This document shows positions 33,177 to 41,148 of a DNA stretch of 64,000 nt, in pieces. Under the pieces are notes generated by a model. It was not told the DNA's origin and did not search any database. It was given only the letters and a program-made list of their open reading frames with translations. A program made the translations under genes and the position numbers. Position 1 is the first letter of the stretch; the number at the start of each line of letters is the position of its first letter. The stretch is from Thermoplasmata archaeon (GTDB taxonomy: Archaea > Thermoplasmatota > E2 > JACPAO01 > JAHFTW01), in contig JAHFTW010000002.1 in assembly GCA_023269235.1 (NCBI GenBank), positions 55,294 to 119,293 of the forward strand, in the 5' to 3' direction.

Positions 33177-33828
33177 CGCCGTGGCACGTTAGGCAAACCC
33201 ATTCTGGGTTTTCGATGGAGCGCTCCTGCATTGCCCGGCCGCAAGTCTGGCACCAGCAGGGGCAGCGCTTTGTCCCATGCAAGCGCAGGGATTCCTTCAG
33301 GGCCTCGTCTGGACTAACAAAGCCGAAGAGAGCGCCGCCACCCGTCTGGTACAATTTGTACCATTTCTTGCCCTGGGAATCTGTGAAATCCATGAGGAGC
33401 ATGAGATGCGGACAAGCCCCTGCTGGAATTGACGGCCGCCAGTATTCGACGCGATTTGGGTAGTCATTTGGCAAGACGTGGCATTCGAGGCGGTGCTTGC
33501 CCACAAGACGTTGCGCGGCTCGCTCAATTTGCTTTGCACCCAATTCGTAGCCGGGTACGTCCTTGACGATTGCATCAAGCGTTCCCCGGCCATTGATTCG
33601 CCACAAAGTTCGGAGGATCGCTTCCTCGAGCAGCAGTTCCTTGCACGCGGAACACATGCGAATCCTCGGGACTGCCCCGATGATGACGCTGGTGTGCCAT
33701 GAGCGCAGGCCGGGGTCGATTCCACAGAAGGACTCGGATTTCTCGTTGAGGTATACATGGGGAAGTCGGTCGTTTTGATTCGCCAAAAGGCCGGCGAACC
33801 CCAGTGGTGGCGAGTACGGTCTAGGCAC
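33169..33828 (-). CDS. Cys-rich (double zinc-ribbon) hypothetical protein
   Basis: 219 residues from a GTG at 33828; the frame stays open to 34047 but that part overlaps the next gene and has no protein-like character. A first Cys pair (R-M-C-S-A-C-K) follows about residue 55. A helical winged-helix-like middle comes next (I-E-R-A-A-Q-R-L-V-G-K-H-R-L-E). A C-terminal C-P-C-W-C-Q-T-C-G-R ... V-C-L-T-C knuckle cluster ends the protein. Probably a nucleic-acid-binding regulator of the element; no named family. Confidence 0.5.
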   Translation of the reverse strand: MPRPYSPPLGFAGLLANQNDRLPHVYLNEKSESFCGIDPGLRSWHTSVIIGAVPRIRMCSACKELLLEEAILRTLWRINGRGTLDAIVKDVPGYELGAKQIERAAQRLVGKHRLECHVLPNDYPNRVEYWRPSIPAGACPHLMLLMDFTDSQGKKWYKLYQTGGGALFGFVSPDEALKESLRLHGTKRCPCWCQTCGRAMQERSIENPEWVCLTCHGDG

Positions 33829-33892
33829 GCTTGGGCCTCCGGAGGTGCTTCTCGAAGAGCCAACGATAGATGGATCGAATGCCGTACATTTG

Positions 33893-34294
33893 CTATGGAA
33901 CCGGGTCCCGTCGAATGCGTCGTAGGGCTGCCTGGTCCAGGACTTGCAGTGGTTCGAATACACGAGGCAATGCCTGATGATGTTCGAGGCATAGCGTGGT
34001 ACCCAATGGGCGGCCCCCCGTTTGTGCCAGCACGACTGGGCTTCCAATCAGGATGCGGGCCGCCAATTTCGGCCCCGGGTCCCCGTCAGGGCACATAATG
34101 CAGCCATTGAAGTTCCAGCGGATACCAGGGCAGCTGCGCATGATGGCCTCGACGTAGAAGCGAATGAAGTCGTTCCGCGCCTCCGCCGTGATTGCGGCCG
34201 TCATCCTGTGGTGCTGGCCGTACATGTCTAGCGCCTCTTGAATCGCCGCGTGAAGCTCCTTCGGGAGGTCGTGCATGTCGGAATTTGTGGCCAT
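33893..34294 (-). CDS. hypothetical protein
   Basis: 133 residues. Helical N-terminal half (K-E-L-H-A-A-I-Q-E-A-L-D-M-Y, T-A-E-A-R-N-D-F-I-R-F-Y-V-E-A-I) and a Cys-containing C-terminal half (C-I-M-C-P-D-G, T-L-C-L-E-H-H). C-x-x-C and C-x-x-x-H could bind zinc. It lies 7 nt after the winged-helix gene on the same strand, so it is part of the element's regulatory gene string. Unrecognised family. Confidence 0.5.
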   Translation of the reverse strand: MATNSDMHDLPKELHAAIQEALDMYGQHHRMTAAITAEARNDFIRFYVEAIMRSCPGIRWNFNGCIMCPDGDPGPKLAARILIGSPVVLAQTGGRPLGTTLCLEHHQALPRVFEPLQVLDQAALRRIRRDPVP

Positions 34295-34301
34295 TTTGTC
34301 C

Positions 34302-34742
34302 TCACGAGTCGGGGCGTTTTCGCCTGTTCTTCAAAGACGGTTCCCCGGCGAAGAGCCACGGGTACGATGCCAGAAACGCAGGAACGCGGTCCAAGCCGAC
34401 AAGCCGGGTGTTGAATTGCATCACCGCAAGCATGCCCGCCCGGTAGGATCGAAGAACATCTTCGCCAAGAACTGTAATCGACCACGTCACGGGCCGACGA
34501 ACTCCCTTCGTCACTGTGTTGCCCGCGACGTAACCCCTGGCATTGAGCCACGCCAAAGTCTCTCGCAGCTCCCATGCCTTGATGCTGGTGAACGTCCGAA
34601 TTCTCGTCGAGGACGCCTTCCCGCCAAGAAGGTAGAGGTTGTTCAGCAACTTGTACGGGCGAATCGGTTGGTCTGCTGGGAACTGATTCCTGTGCTGGGC
34701 GCCATTCCCGACGGGCTTGGGAGCTCCGGAGGCTCGCCCCAT
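34302..34742 (-). CDS. winged-helix DNA-binding protein
   Basis: 146 residues. Y-K-L-L-N-N-L-Y-L-L followed by I-K-A-W-E-L-R-E-T-L-A-W-L-N-A-R-G-Y-V is a winged-helix/HTH unit (about 30-80), and W-S-I-T-V-L-G-E-D-V-L-R supplies the wing. The protein ends in a basic tail N-R-R-K-R. It is 1 nt from the preceding gene stop, in an operon-like run of minus-strand genes from 39.8 to 32.7 kb. Likely a transcriptional regulator of the element. Confidence 0.58.
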   Translation of the reverse strand: MGRASGAPKPVGNGAQHRNQFPADQPIRPYKLLNNLYLLGGKASSTRIRTFTSIKAWELRETLAWLNARGYVAGNTVTKGVRRPVTWSITVLGEDVLRSYRAGMLAVMQFNTRLVGLDRVPAFLASYPWLFAGEPSLKNRRKRPDS

Positions 34743-34743
34743 T

Positions 34744-35121
34744 CTAGTTCACCTTCGAGGCCCGCTGAAGTTGGAAGGTCAGTACCGTGCGCTTGGAAAC
34801 GTCAGGCGTCGTGAAGTCATGAACAATCACAGGGTCGAGGTGGAACGGGTTTCCACACGCCTGGACGTGGCGCAAGTAGTCGACGACGAGGAAGGGCCAC
34901 GCTTCGTCTTCCCATCCAATCACGCGGTATTGTCCCCAGTTGCTGCTGTCGAGCCGAAGGGCGTGGTGGCGCCTTCGCTCGATGTCGAGGCAGTGGGGAT
35001 CGATGGGTTCGCCGGGCGCATGTTCCTGCAACCCTTCCGTGATCATGCGAACAAGGCCGCTGGACGACGCCTCGGTGGACTTGGGCGCGGGGACGTTAGA
35101 GCGGGGCAAAGCCTTCACCAC
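34744..35121 (-). CDS. hypothetical protein
   Basis: 125 residues; the start overlaps the upstream gene by 26 nt. The domain-like part runs H-C-L-D-I-E-R-R-R-H-H-A-L-R and Y-R-V-I-G-W-E-D-E-A-W-P-F-L-V-V-D-Y-L, followed by V-I-V-H-D-F-T-T-P-D. A small alpha/beta fold is possible. It is in the middle of the element's regulatory gene string. No family can be assigned. Confidence 0.5.
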   Translation of the reverse strand: MVKALPRSNVPAPKSTEASSSGLVRMITEGLQEHAPGEPIDPHCLDIERRRHHALRLDSSNWGQYRVIGWEDEAWPFLVVDYLRHVQACGNPFHLDPVIVHDFTTPDVSKRTVLTFQLQRASKVN

Positions 35122-35602
35122 GGCGGTAGATGCGGCCAGAGTTGTGCAGGTTGCCCATGGCCTTGGTGACGTCGTCGACCGTCAGGTCGACCTTTGCCAG
35201 GATTGCGATGACGGTTTCAGCCTTGGCGCCCTGGCTGCCATTCTTCTCTGAGATTTGCCTGATGGCTTCGAACGCGATTGCCATCTTCCAGTGGTGGTTG
35301 CGGGATTCGACTGCCATGAGCTCCACGAGCTTGTCGCTGGGGTAGAGGCCTTCTGGGACGGCCGGACGCGGCGGTGGGGCCGACTTAAGGCCAGGGATTG
35401 CGAGGATGGCGTCTTGCATGCGGGCCAATGGCGGCCGGCCGGCCGCCACGTCGGCCGCACCCACCATTAGGATGGTGATGCCGTGGCGAACGAATTCGTC
35501 TCTTGACAGGGGAACCGCAAACGCGCCGGAAGCCAGGAGGTCGTCGATGGCTCTCGCTAGGCTGGCCGTGACGTTGACCGTCTTCGTGCCCGTCCTGCTC
35601 AA
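35096..35602 (-). CDS. ribbon-helix-helix / winged-helix regulator
   Basis: 168 residues. The N-terminus (K-T-V-N-V-T-A-S-L-A-R-A-I-D-D-L-L ... L-S-R-D-E-F-V-R-H-G-I-T-I-L) reads as a ribbon-helix-helix dimer unit (about 5-50). A Pro-rich linker precedes a helical domain (about 110-168) with T-V-I-A-I-L-A-K-V-D-L-T-V-D-D-V-T-K-A-M-G-N-L-H and a wing-like G-R-I-Y-R-R. It overlaps the next RHH gene by ATGA (35599-35602), indicating coordinated expression. Probably a copy-control or repressor protein. Confidence 0.62.
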   Translation of the reverse strand: MSRTGTKTVNVTASLARAIDDLLASGAFAVPLSRDEFVRHGITILMVGAADVAAGRPPLARMQDAILAIPGLKSAPPPRPAVPEGLYPSDKLVELMAVESRNHHWKMAIAFEAIRQISEKNGSQGAKAETVIAILAKVDLTVDDVTKAMGNLHNSGRIYRRGEGFAPL

Positions 35603-35808
35603 GAGTCTTCCTCCAGCGTCTCGGCGAGTTTTTGGATGATTTTCGCCAGCTCGGGCGCGGCCTTGCTCGCCTCGTCGAGGCGAACGCCGACCCCTACCCA
35701 GAATCGAACGTATTCACTCACGCTCGTTGCCTTCCCGGGGACGAGCGTCTTCACCGTGGCGTACAACTCGTCCGGGAGTCCGATGGTGGTCCAGCCGTCT
35801 TTACCCAT
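35599..35808 (-). CDS. small ribbon-helix-helix protein
   Basis: 69 residues from the ATG at 35808; the longer start at 35895 adds only Pro/Ser-rich sequence. W-T-T-I-G-L-P-D-E-L-Y-A-T-V-K-T-L then S-V-S-E-Y-V-R-F-W-V-G-V-G-V matches the MetJ/Arc-type strand-helix-helix. An acidic helix ends the protein. Coupled to the following RHH-wHTH gene by ATGA. A DNA-binding dimer is expected. Confidence 0.68.
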   Translation of the reverse strand: MGKDGWTTIGLPDELYATVKTLVPGKATSVSEYVRFWVGVGVRLDEASKAAPELAKIIQKLAETLEEDS

Positions 35809-35931
35809 TTTGTCACGTAAGCGCGCCGTCGCTGGGGGGGAGCTATTGGGTCCAGGGCTTGTGTCTTGCGCGGGGGGGCCAAATTGACGCGGCACGAACC
35901 TTCCGTACCGTCCGGGGTTCTTAGGGCGTTT

Positions 35932-36351
35932 TCAGGTGCCGGGGGCTGAAGAAGGCGGTTTGGGCCGAATTCGGTTCTCCGCCCGGAACTCGTAGCCCTC
36001 GCTGCGCTTGTAGACCTGGAAGAAGAGGGAGTCGCGCTTGCCTTCGGCGCCGACCCAGCGCCAGATTTGGACGTCGTCGAAGCGGTCGTCCCAGGGAATA
36101 GCTTCGAGGGCCTCGATCTTGTTGCTGATCGTCGTGTGCTTCGTGACTTGCAACCAAAGGGTGCGCTCGCCCACCTTCTTTCCGATGAGATCGACGGCGC
36201 CGAAAACGTCGTTGCCATTGCTGCGCGGGCCGGCGGCCGTCATGTACGAGTTGCGAATCGTCCGGTGCATGGTCCAGCCCTGCCCCTGGTGCAGCTTGAG
36301 GACCTCCACCTCGAGCTTGCGGCCGATTTCGACCGGATTCTTCCGCTTCAA
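35932..36351 (-). CDS. PD-(D/E)XK-type nuclease (Hjc/VRR-like)
   Basis: 139 residues. G-R-K-L-E-V-E-V-L-K-L-H-Q-G-Q-G-W-T (E near 14), then N-D-V-F-G-A-V-D-L-I-G (D near 54) and L-W-L-Q-V-T-K-H is the E...D...QxK arrangement seen in archaeal Holliday-junction-resolvase-like nucleases, with Gln in place of the central Glu. It overlaps the recombinase-like gene upstream by ATGA (36348-36351). A role in element replication or junction resolution is inferred. Confidence 0.65.
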   Translation of the reverse strand: MKRKNPVEIGRKLEVEVLKLHQGQGWTMHRTIRNSYMTAAGPRSNGNDVFGAVDLIGKKVGERTLWLQVTKHTTISNKIEALEAIPWDDRFDDVQIWRWVGAEGKRDSLFFQVYKRSEGYEFRAENRIRPKPPSSAPGT

Positions 36352-37577
36352 GTGGCACCAGCCATTAGGTTCTGGCGCTTCAGCGCCAGCAGGTACTCGA
36401 CCTTCTGGCCAGCACGGTGGGCGCGCTTTGGCTTGGAGAAATCAAGGTAGCGAGACACGACCTTGTCTCCCGTATGCCCGAGGCCCAGGCTAATGCTGTC
36501 CAAGGAATCGAGATCGGCCCCCTTTGCGGAGGCGAACGTTCGCCGGTGCTGGTAGGGCGTGTAACCCTTGATGCCGAGGGCGTCCGCCGGTGCCCGTGAC
36601 AAGGTGGTGTATTCGTCCATCCCCATCGGCGCGTAGTAGCCCAGTTTTGCTGCCTTGGGGCTGAAGAGCACCATGGGTGGCGGGCCCGGGTTTGATTCGC
36701 CCTGGACCGGCTTCAGGAGGGTCGGGTGGATGCTCAGCTGCTGGCGGAACGTCTCGCTTGCACCTTTGAAGCTCAGGCGACCGTCGTCGGCGACCGGACG
36801 GTTCGGGCGCGGCTCGTAAACCTTGACCTTCTCGTCCTGCCAGTCGATGCCAATGATGGGGCACATGCGAGCGTGAAGCGGGCGAGACCCGTTGAGGACT
36901 TCGAGCGTCTTGATTGTGCGGGCTTGGACGAGATCGCTTGCATCGAGGCCGAACTGGCCCTGTTGAACCACCAGGAGCATATCGGCTGCTTGGTCGTCGT
37001 CCAGGCTCAGGTTCGTCCGTTTCTTGCGCTCCGCTTGGAACTTGACATTGGCGGGCGCAGCAATTGGGGCGATGGCCGGCGGCTTGGATGCTTGGTGAGC
37101 GAGCTTTTGGGCATCGACGTCCGGAATTTTGCTCGCCCGGTAGCAGACGTAGTAGAGCCGATACAGGGTCCGTGACGCGTGACCCTTGAATTGCGCGTCG
37201 TTGCGTGTCCACAGCTCGCTTGCTGCTTGGGGCATGATGCGGCCTGGAGTGCGCAAGGGGAACGCCTCCATGGCGCGCAATTTGGCGCGCTCATCCGGGG
37301 TTGCCTCGCTCATGGGGCGTTCATCGTCGCCCATGACATAGTTGAGTCGTTCCAAGACCATGCATGGGCCAAGCACCGTGCCGCGCTTCTTGGCCGTGTT
37401 CAGGAATTTGAAGAGGTCGAAGGCTTCCTGCTCCCGTTTCTTGTTGCACATCATTTGCAGGGTGTTTTTGATGCGGCGTTTCGGGCTCTCGCCGAAGAAG
37501 TTGTGCAACTTGTCTACGTTGTCAAGCAGTTCCATGTTGTGCAGGTTCCACTTCGCGTTTGTCGTTGGTTCGTTCAT
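36348..37577 (-). CDS. divergent tyrosine-recombinase-like protein A
   Basis: 409 residues from the ATG at 37577; a longer frame to 37727 overlaps the neighbour. A helical N-terminal SAM-like part (1-150) is followed by a catalytic-like domain: Q-A-R220-T-I-K-T-L-E-V-L as box I, T-P-Y-Q-H-R-R-T-F-A-S (341-350) aligned with the T-P-H-x-L-R-R-T-F box, and L-G-H-T-G-D-K-V-V-S-R-Y377 as box II. The box His is replaced by Tyr342, but R345 and Y377 remain. The ATG overlaps the stop of protein B (37574-37577). Confidence 0.62.
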   Translation of the reverse strand: MNEPTTNAKWNLHNMELLDNVDKLHNFFGESPKRRIKNTLQMMCNKKREQEAFDLFKFLNTAKKRGTVLGPCMVLERLNYVMGDDERPMSEATPDERAKLRAMEAFPLRTPGRIMPQAASELWTRNDAQFKGHASRTLYRLYYVCYRASKIPDVDAQKLAHQASKPPAIAPIAAPANVKFQAERKKRTNLSLDDDQAADMLLVVQQGQFGLDASDLVQARTIKTLEVLNGSRPLHARMCPIIGIDWQDEKVKVYEPRPNRPVADDGRLSFKGASETFRQQLSIHPTLLKPVQGESNPGPPPMVLFSPKAAKLGYYAPMGMDEYTTLSRAPADALGIKGYTPYQHRRTFASAKGADLDSLDSISLGLGHTGDKVVSRYLDFSKPKRAHRAGQKVEYLLALKRQNLMAGAT

Positions 37578-38842
37578 GGTTGGACCTCTGTAACAGCTAG
37601 TTTTGCCAATTCGTCGGGGGCGAGCCCCTTGTCGTAGAGTTGGATGACCAGGCGAACGAGCGCCGCTTTGGCCATGCCCTGTGGAGTGAGGGCATCCAGT
37701 TGCAAGACGCGCAGGCATACCTTGCAAGTGCGATCTCCGGCGCGGTTGGCGTGACCAGCGGGGCAGTAATGGGTGTCGAACGTGGGTCCGAATTGGATGG
37801 GGAGAAGCAATTCCTTGCCGACCTGAGGATTGTTCTCCAGGAAGTTCTGGATCCGGCGGACATGCTGGAGATCGCGTGTGCCCATCATGCTGAGCAACCA
37901 GGCATCGATGTCGCCGTCGATGTTGAGCAGCGTGGCCAGGATGGTGTTGCGCAGGCGCTCGCGGCTGATGGGTCCGATGTTGTCGCCCAAGCTGGAGATG
38001 ATGCTGTGGAGATTGGGTTGTGGCTGGCCGGGATTGGCAGGGTCTTCGAAGAGAAGCTTCGTGGGTTCCTCCCCGATCTCTTTCAGGTAGTCCTCAACGA
38101 TTGCTGGAGCGACGATGATTTGGTAGATGCGCTCGGTCGGGACGCTCTTGGTCTTTGGGAGTTTGACGTAAAGTCGCTGGTTCTCCTTGTAGAACTGGCC
38201 TCGGCGAATCGTCCACAACTCGTTGTCCTGCATGGGGCTGAGGCTTAGAACGAAGAGGCAACGGGTTCGGGGGTTCTGCGCCCGGGTCGCCAGGATCGTG
38301 TTGATGTGTGTCCAGGACGAAAGGCGCACGGGGTAAACGCGGGCATTGTGGTGGCCGGGCCACGTGGCGTAGGCGTACGCTTGGTTGACTCCGAATCGGG
38401 CGACACAGTACCGGTAGTGGCCTCGCTGCAGGGACGCGGCTTCCGTTCCATTGGGGGCAAGGTCATGGCGGTTCGGCTTCGTTCCGTGGCGGAGGGCCTG
38501 GCAAGCGGACAGCCAGCCGGCAAACTCGTCGGGGTCCTGTTCGTCAAACGGCCTTCCGGAAAGGTGCGCCAGGAAAGCCATGATTCCAAGTGCTTCACGT
38601 CCGCGTGTTGAGACATGCAAGGCGCCGTTCACGTAGCCAAAGTTGGGGGCGGCGTCGGGCGCACGCAGGCCGGTGCTGGCCTTCCAGTGCCCGGTCAATT
38701 GGCCATTGATGTAGGCCACGAAGGCGTCACGGTCGCCGACATTGATGGCGGGGTCGGATGCAAAGTGGAGGACGGCTTCGATGCGGTCGTAGCCGGCGAG
38801 GGCGGCGCGAACGCAGTCCTCCATGGGGGTCAGGCAAGTCAT
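37574..38842 (-). CDS. divergent tyrosine-recombinase-like protein B
   Basis: 422 residues from the ATG at 38842; the longer frame reads through the inverted repeat and is unlikely. The middle part L-S-P-M-Q-D-N-E-L-W-T-I-R-R-G-Q-F-Y and the later I-S-R-E-R-L-R-N-T-I-L-A-T-L-L-N with G-T-R-D-L-Q-H-V-R-R-I-Q-N-F-L are laid out like a tyrosine-recombinase catalytic core with eroded motifs. A C-x(3)-H ... C-x-x-C zinc knuckle (C-P-A-G-H, C-K-V-C) follows near 370-395. Coupled to protein A by ATGA. Possibly a structural partner of A rather than an active enzyme. Confidence 0.5.
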   Translation of the reverse strand: MTCLTPMEDCVRAALAGYDRIEAVLHFASDPAINVGDRDAFVAYINGQLTGHWKASTGLRAPDAAPNFGYVNGALHVSTRGREALGIMAFLAHLSGRPFDEQDPDEFAGWLSACQALRHGTKPNRHDLAPNGTEAASLQRGHYRYCVARFGVNQAYAYATWPGHHNARVYPVRLSSWTHINTILATRAQNPRTRCLFVLSLSPMQDNELWTIRRGQFYKENQRLYVKLPKTKSVPTERIYQIIVAPAIVEDYLKEIGEEPTKLLFEDPANPGQPQPNLHSIISSLGDNIGPISRERLRNTILATLLNIDGDIDAWLLSMMGTRDLQHVRRIQNFLENNPQVGKELLLPIQFGPTFDTHYCPAGHANRAGDRTCKVCLRVLQLDALTPQGMAKAALVRLVIQLYDKGLAPDELAKLAVTEVQP

Positions 38843-39026
38843 GGGGAGCCCCCCGTAGTGGCGGCCGCCTTGACCTTGATGCCGTACACTCCGCGCTTTA
38901 CATTGGGTTTGGCGGGGGGAAAATCGCCACAAATAGGCACCCATACGGGGGAGCGTACCCCGCCAAACGCAATGTATGGCGTTTCGGCTTGGCTGCGTTG
39001 GTCATCGCGCTGGGGTAGGGCGTGCA
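38843..39026. other. control region upstream of the recombinase-like pair
   Basis: 184 bases without a gene, dominated by the long inverted repeat at 38899-38976. Plausibly the promoter, operator or replication start of the element. Confidence 0.4.
38899..38976. repeat. 19-bp inverted repeat with 40-bp spacer
   Basis: The arm TACATTGGGTTTGGCGGGG (38899-38917) is the reverse complement of CCCCGCCAAACGCAATGTA (38958-38976) with one mismatch. It lies 57 nt upstream of the recombinase-like gene B start and next to a string of DNA-binding genes. Such a site could be an operator pair, an origin or a recombination site. Confidence 0.7.
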
Positions 39027-39353
39027 TCACATCACCCTGCCGGTGACGGTGCCGGCCGCCTTCGCGACGGCGACGTGGCGGGAGATGATCTCGAGGCGGC
39101 GCTCCTCGTCGAGGCAGGCCTTGGCGCCCCCAAAGTCGTGGCACGGCGTCTTGTGGCTCGCCAGGCAGCGGTGATAGCGATCCGTCAGCTCGGCGTCCGT
39201 GGCGGCCGCCGGCGGCAGGCGGTGCAGCTTGGCCACCTTAACGATGATCTCAATGCGGACTTGCTCCGGCGGAGCGTCGTGGAGGCCCTCTTTGGTCTGG
39301 AAGGTCAGTTCGTCCGGGGTGAGCGGCGAGGCAATGTCGAACATTGCGCTCAA
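39027..39353 (-). CDS. hypothetical protein
   Basis: 108 residues. Two helical regions (Q-V-R-I-E-I-I-V-K-V-A-K-L-H-R-L and R-R-L-E-I-I-S-R-H-V-A-V-A-K-A-A) flank a short Cys-containing loop (R-C-L-A-S-H-K-T-P-C-H-D-F-G). C/H spacing could bind a metal. The start overlaps the stop of the RHH gene (39350-39353, ATGA). Unrecognised family. Confidence 0.5.
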   Translation of the reverse strand: MSAMFDIASPLTPDELTFQTKEGLHDAPPEQVRIEIIVKVAKLHRLPPAAATDAELTDRYHRCLASHKTPCHDFGGAKACLDEERRLEIISRHVAVAKAAGTVTGRVM

Positions 39354-39649
39354 GCCCCCGTCGCGACGGCCGCCGCAGCTTGTCGGATGATCCCGCGCGC
39401 GACGGCGCTCCGGTTTGCGCCGAGATGGTCCTGCAGTTCCGCCAGGCGTTCGAGCGATTCCCCCGTGAACGAGAAGCTGACGTCGATGCCCCCCGCGATA
39501 CCCATGTCAGTAGGCACAATCTGGGGGCCTTGCGCAATGACGTCGTTCAGGACGCCGCTGAGCGTCGTAGCATTCTGACGGCGGCGAAGGCGCTCCAGCC
39601 TCCTGACATCCTGTTCGTCCAAGTGGACCGAAACCCGCCGGGCCTTCAC
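39350..39649 (-). CDS. ribbon-helix-helix protein with two RHH-like units
   Basis: 99 residues from a GTG at 39649. A first unit (R-R-V-S-V-H-L-D-E-Q-D-V-R-R-L-E-R-L-R-R-R ... L-S-G-V-L-N-D-V-I) and a second (I-D-V-S-F-S-F-T-G-E-S-L-E-R-L-A-E-L-Q-D-H-L-G-A-N-R-S-A-V as two shorter stretches) each show the strand-helix-helix pattern, giving a pseudo-dimer in one chain. It is coupled on both sides by 4-nt overlaps, so the three genes are translated together. Confidence 0.62.
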   Translation of the reverse strand: MKARRVSVHLDEQDVRRLERLRRRQNATTLSGVLNDVIAQGPQIVPTDMGIAGGIDVSFSFTGESLERLAELQDHLGANRSAVARGIIRQAAAAVATGA

Positions 39650-39783
39650 TTGTCACCACCCCGGGAGAGGACGACAAGCAGCTTGCGCGCCAGGAATTCG
39701 ACGCGCTGCAGGCGGTTCATCCCGCTCAACTCCGGGAACACCATGTTCGGGTCCGCTCCGGAGATGTCCTTTTCTTTCTCCAC
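39646..39783 (-). CDS. small coupled protein
   Basis: 45 residues from a GTG at 39783, ending with a stop that overlaps the RHH gene start (GTGA, 39646-39649). The sequence contains the amphipathic helix M-N-R-L-Q-R-V-E-F-L-A-R-K-L-L-V-V-L. It is the first gene of this little operon. The helix could be a dimerisation or inhibitory peptide; function unknown. Confidence 0.42.
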   Translation of the reverse strand: MEKEKDISGADPNMVFPELSGMNRLQRVEFLARKLLVVLSRGGDK

Positions 39784-39795
39784 GTACCGTCCATC

Positions 39796-40704
39796 ATGCT
39801 GGAGGGTAGGCATCTATCGAGCGCCAACCAGGAGGAAAGCGCCCTTCGTTTTCAGCTCTTTAAATACACCGCGGCGCACCACGGTTTTTTTGTCGCGTAC
39901 CGTACCAGCTTCGTGGCAGCACGTGAGCGAGCCTACCTACGGATTGAGCTGACCAAGCTCGGCTCCCTGCAGGCGAAACTTGACAGATGGGCAAAGGTCG
40001 AGTTCCCCACGGACCCCGAGGCGGACGCCAAGATGCTCGTCCGCAAGCTAATCCAGCTCTACGCTCGGGAAGCTGCCCGCCCCGAATCCGCCAGAAAGGG
40101 CACCGCAACCCCCCTTGCCCGGCTGAAATTCATTCGCGGGAGCCTCCTCGCCGACAAGGAACGAGGCGCGGAGGTGACGGCCCTCCACACGTTCTTGCGA
40201 GGAAACCCTGCAAGCACGCGCCAGGCGAGGGCGAAAAAACTCCGTTCAGCAGGCGATGAAGGCGGAACTCCGGTTCCGTCGGCGTATCGTCAAGGCTGGG
40301 ACAATCTCTTCCTCGCGTGCATTCAGTACGTCAGCACTCCTGACGCATTCAAGGCAGTAGAAGTTGCCTTGAATATGGACGGGGAGGTCCCCTTTTCGAC
40401 GACCGTAAGGCCGGCGTCTGAGGCCGGATTCCCCGGCGCGGAGCGGCAACTCGAGTACGAGTCTGGGATTCTGGACGCGAAAATGGCTCTCTGGTCGTTC
40501 ATGCGAACCTTGCGCTTCCTGGACGAGTTCCCGGAGTTTGCCACTGTGAGCGGCTACGACGACCACCTCGCATTCAACGACGACGACACACTCGCGAAGC
40601 TAGAATGGCAACGTGACGAAATCGATCCACAGGCGGGTCAACAACCTACTCCAGCGGTTGTAAAACGGATTGCACACCGGGGCCGTGTCAAGAAGCAGGC
40701 CTAG
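39796..40704 (+). CDS. hypothetical protein
   Basis: 302 residues from the ATG at 39796, or 263 from a GTG at 39913; a TATA-like TTTAAATA at about 39862-39869 supports the later start only partly (spacing about 47). The protein is helical and charged, with R-K-L-I-Q-L-Y-A-R-E-A-A-R-P and L-E-Y-E-S-G-I-L-D-A-K-M-A-L-W-S-F-M-R as longer helices, and ends in a basic tail. It is divergent from the RHH operon. No family recognised. Confidence 0.5.
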   Translation: MLEGRHLSSANQEESALRFQLFKYTAAHHGFFVAYRTSFVAARERAYLRIELTKLGSLQAKLDRWAKVEFPTDPEADAKMLVRKLIQLYAREAARPESARKGTATPLARLKFIRGSLLADKERGAEVTALHTFLRGNPASTRQARAKKLRSAGDEGGTPVPSAYRQGWDNLFLACIQYVSTPDAFKAVEVALNMDGEVPFSTTVRPASEAGFPGAERQLEYESGILDAKMALWSFMRTLRFLDEFPEFATVSGYDDHLAFNDDDTLAKLEWQRDEIDPQAGQQPTPAVVKRIAHRGRVKKQA

Positions 40705-40733
40705 CCCTGGTCGTCGGCTGTCGAATGAATATG

Positions 40734-41018
40734 TCATCGGCGGCCGCCGGCAGACGAGGCATTCGCTTCACTAATCAATAGGTTGGCCGCGTCCCAAGTC
40801 CAATCCGGTCCACGCAACAGCAAGTCGAGGTCGTCATGCATGAAGTGAAGGAGGCCTTCTGTTCGCGCAACGAAGACCCGTGCCCACACCGCTGCCAAGT
40901 TTGGTTGCACTCTCATGCTGCGGTTTGCCCAGATCATTGCCCGCAGGTTTCGCCCGTGATCGTAGTGCCGGAAGGCGTAGACGGCAATGAGTTCGGCAAA
41001 AATGGAGCGTGGCGTCAT
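40734..41018 (-). CDS. hypothetical protein
   Basis: 94 residues from the ATG at 41018. Largely helical: I-F-A-E-L-I-A-V-Y-A-F-R-H-Y, A-A-V-W-A-R-V-F-V-A-R-T-E-G-L-L-H-F and T-W-D-A-A-N-L-L-I-S-E-A. It converges with the gene at 39796-40704. A much longer overlapping frame continues upstream across the protease gene and is not credible. Function unknown. Confidence 0.4.
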   Translation of the reverse strand: MTPRSIFAELIAVYAFRHYDHGRNLRAMIWANRSMRVQPNLAAVWARVFVARTEGLLHFMHDDLDLLLRGPDWTWDAANLLISEANASSAGGRR

Positions 41019-41148
41019 GGAGCAAACACCAGTTGTCGGCGTTGATAGCGCAATTCGTGAAGAGGAGGCACCACCGGTAATTGCATGCACTACTAGGCTT
41101 GATTGGCTATTGGCGGGCCGACGGGACAGCACGCGCACTGCAGTTCGG

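Noticed and set aside
36348-38842. Recombinase-in-trio element
   Set aside because: Only two genes are tandem, their motifs are eroded, and the third recombinase is 4 kb away with a different partner.
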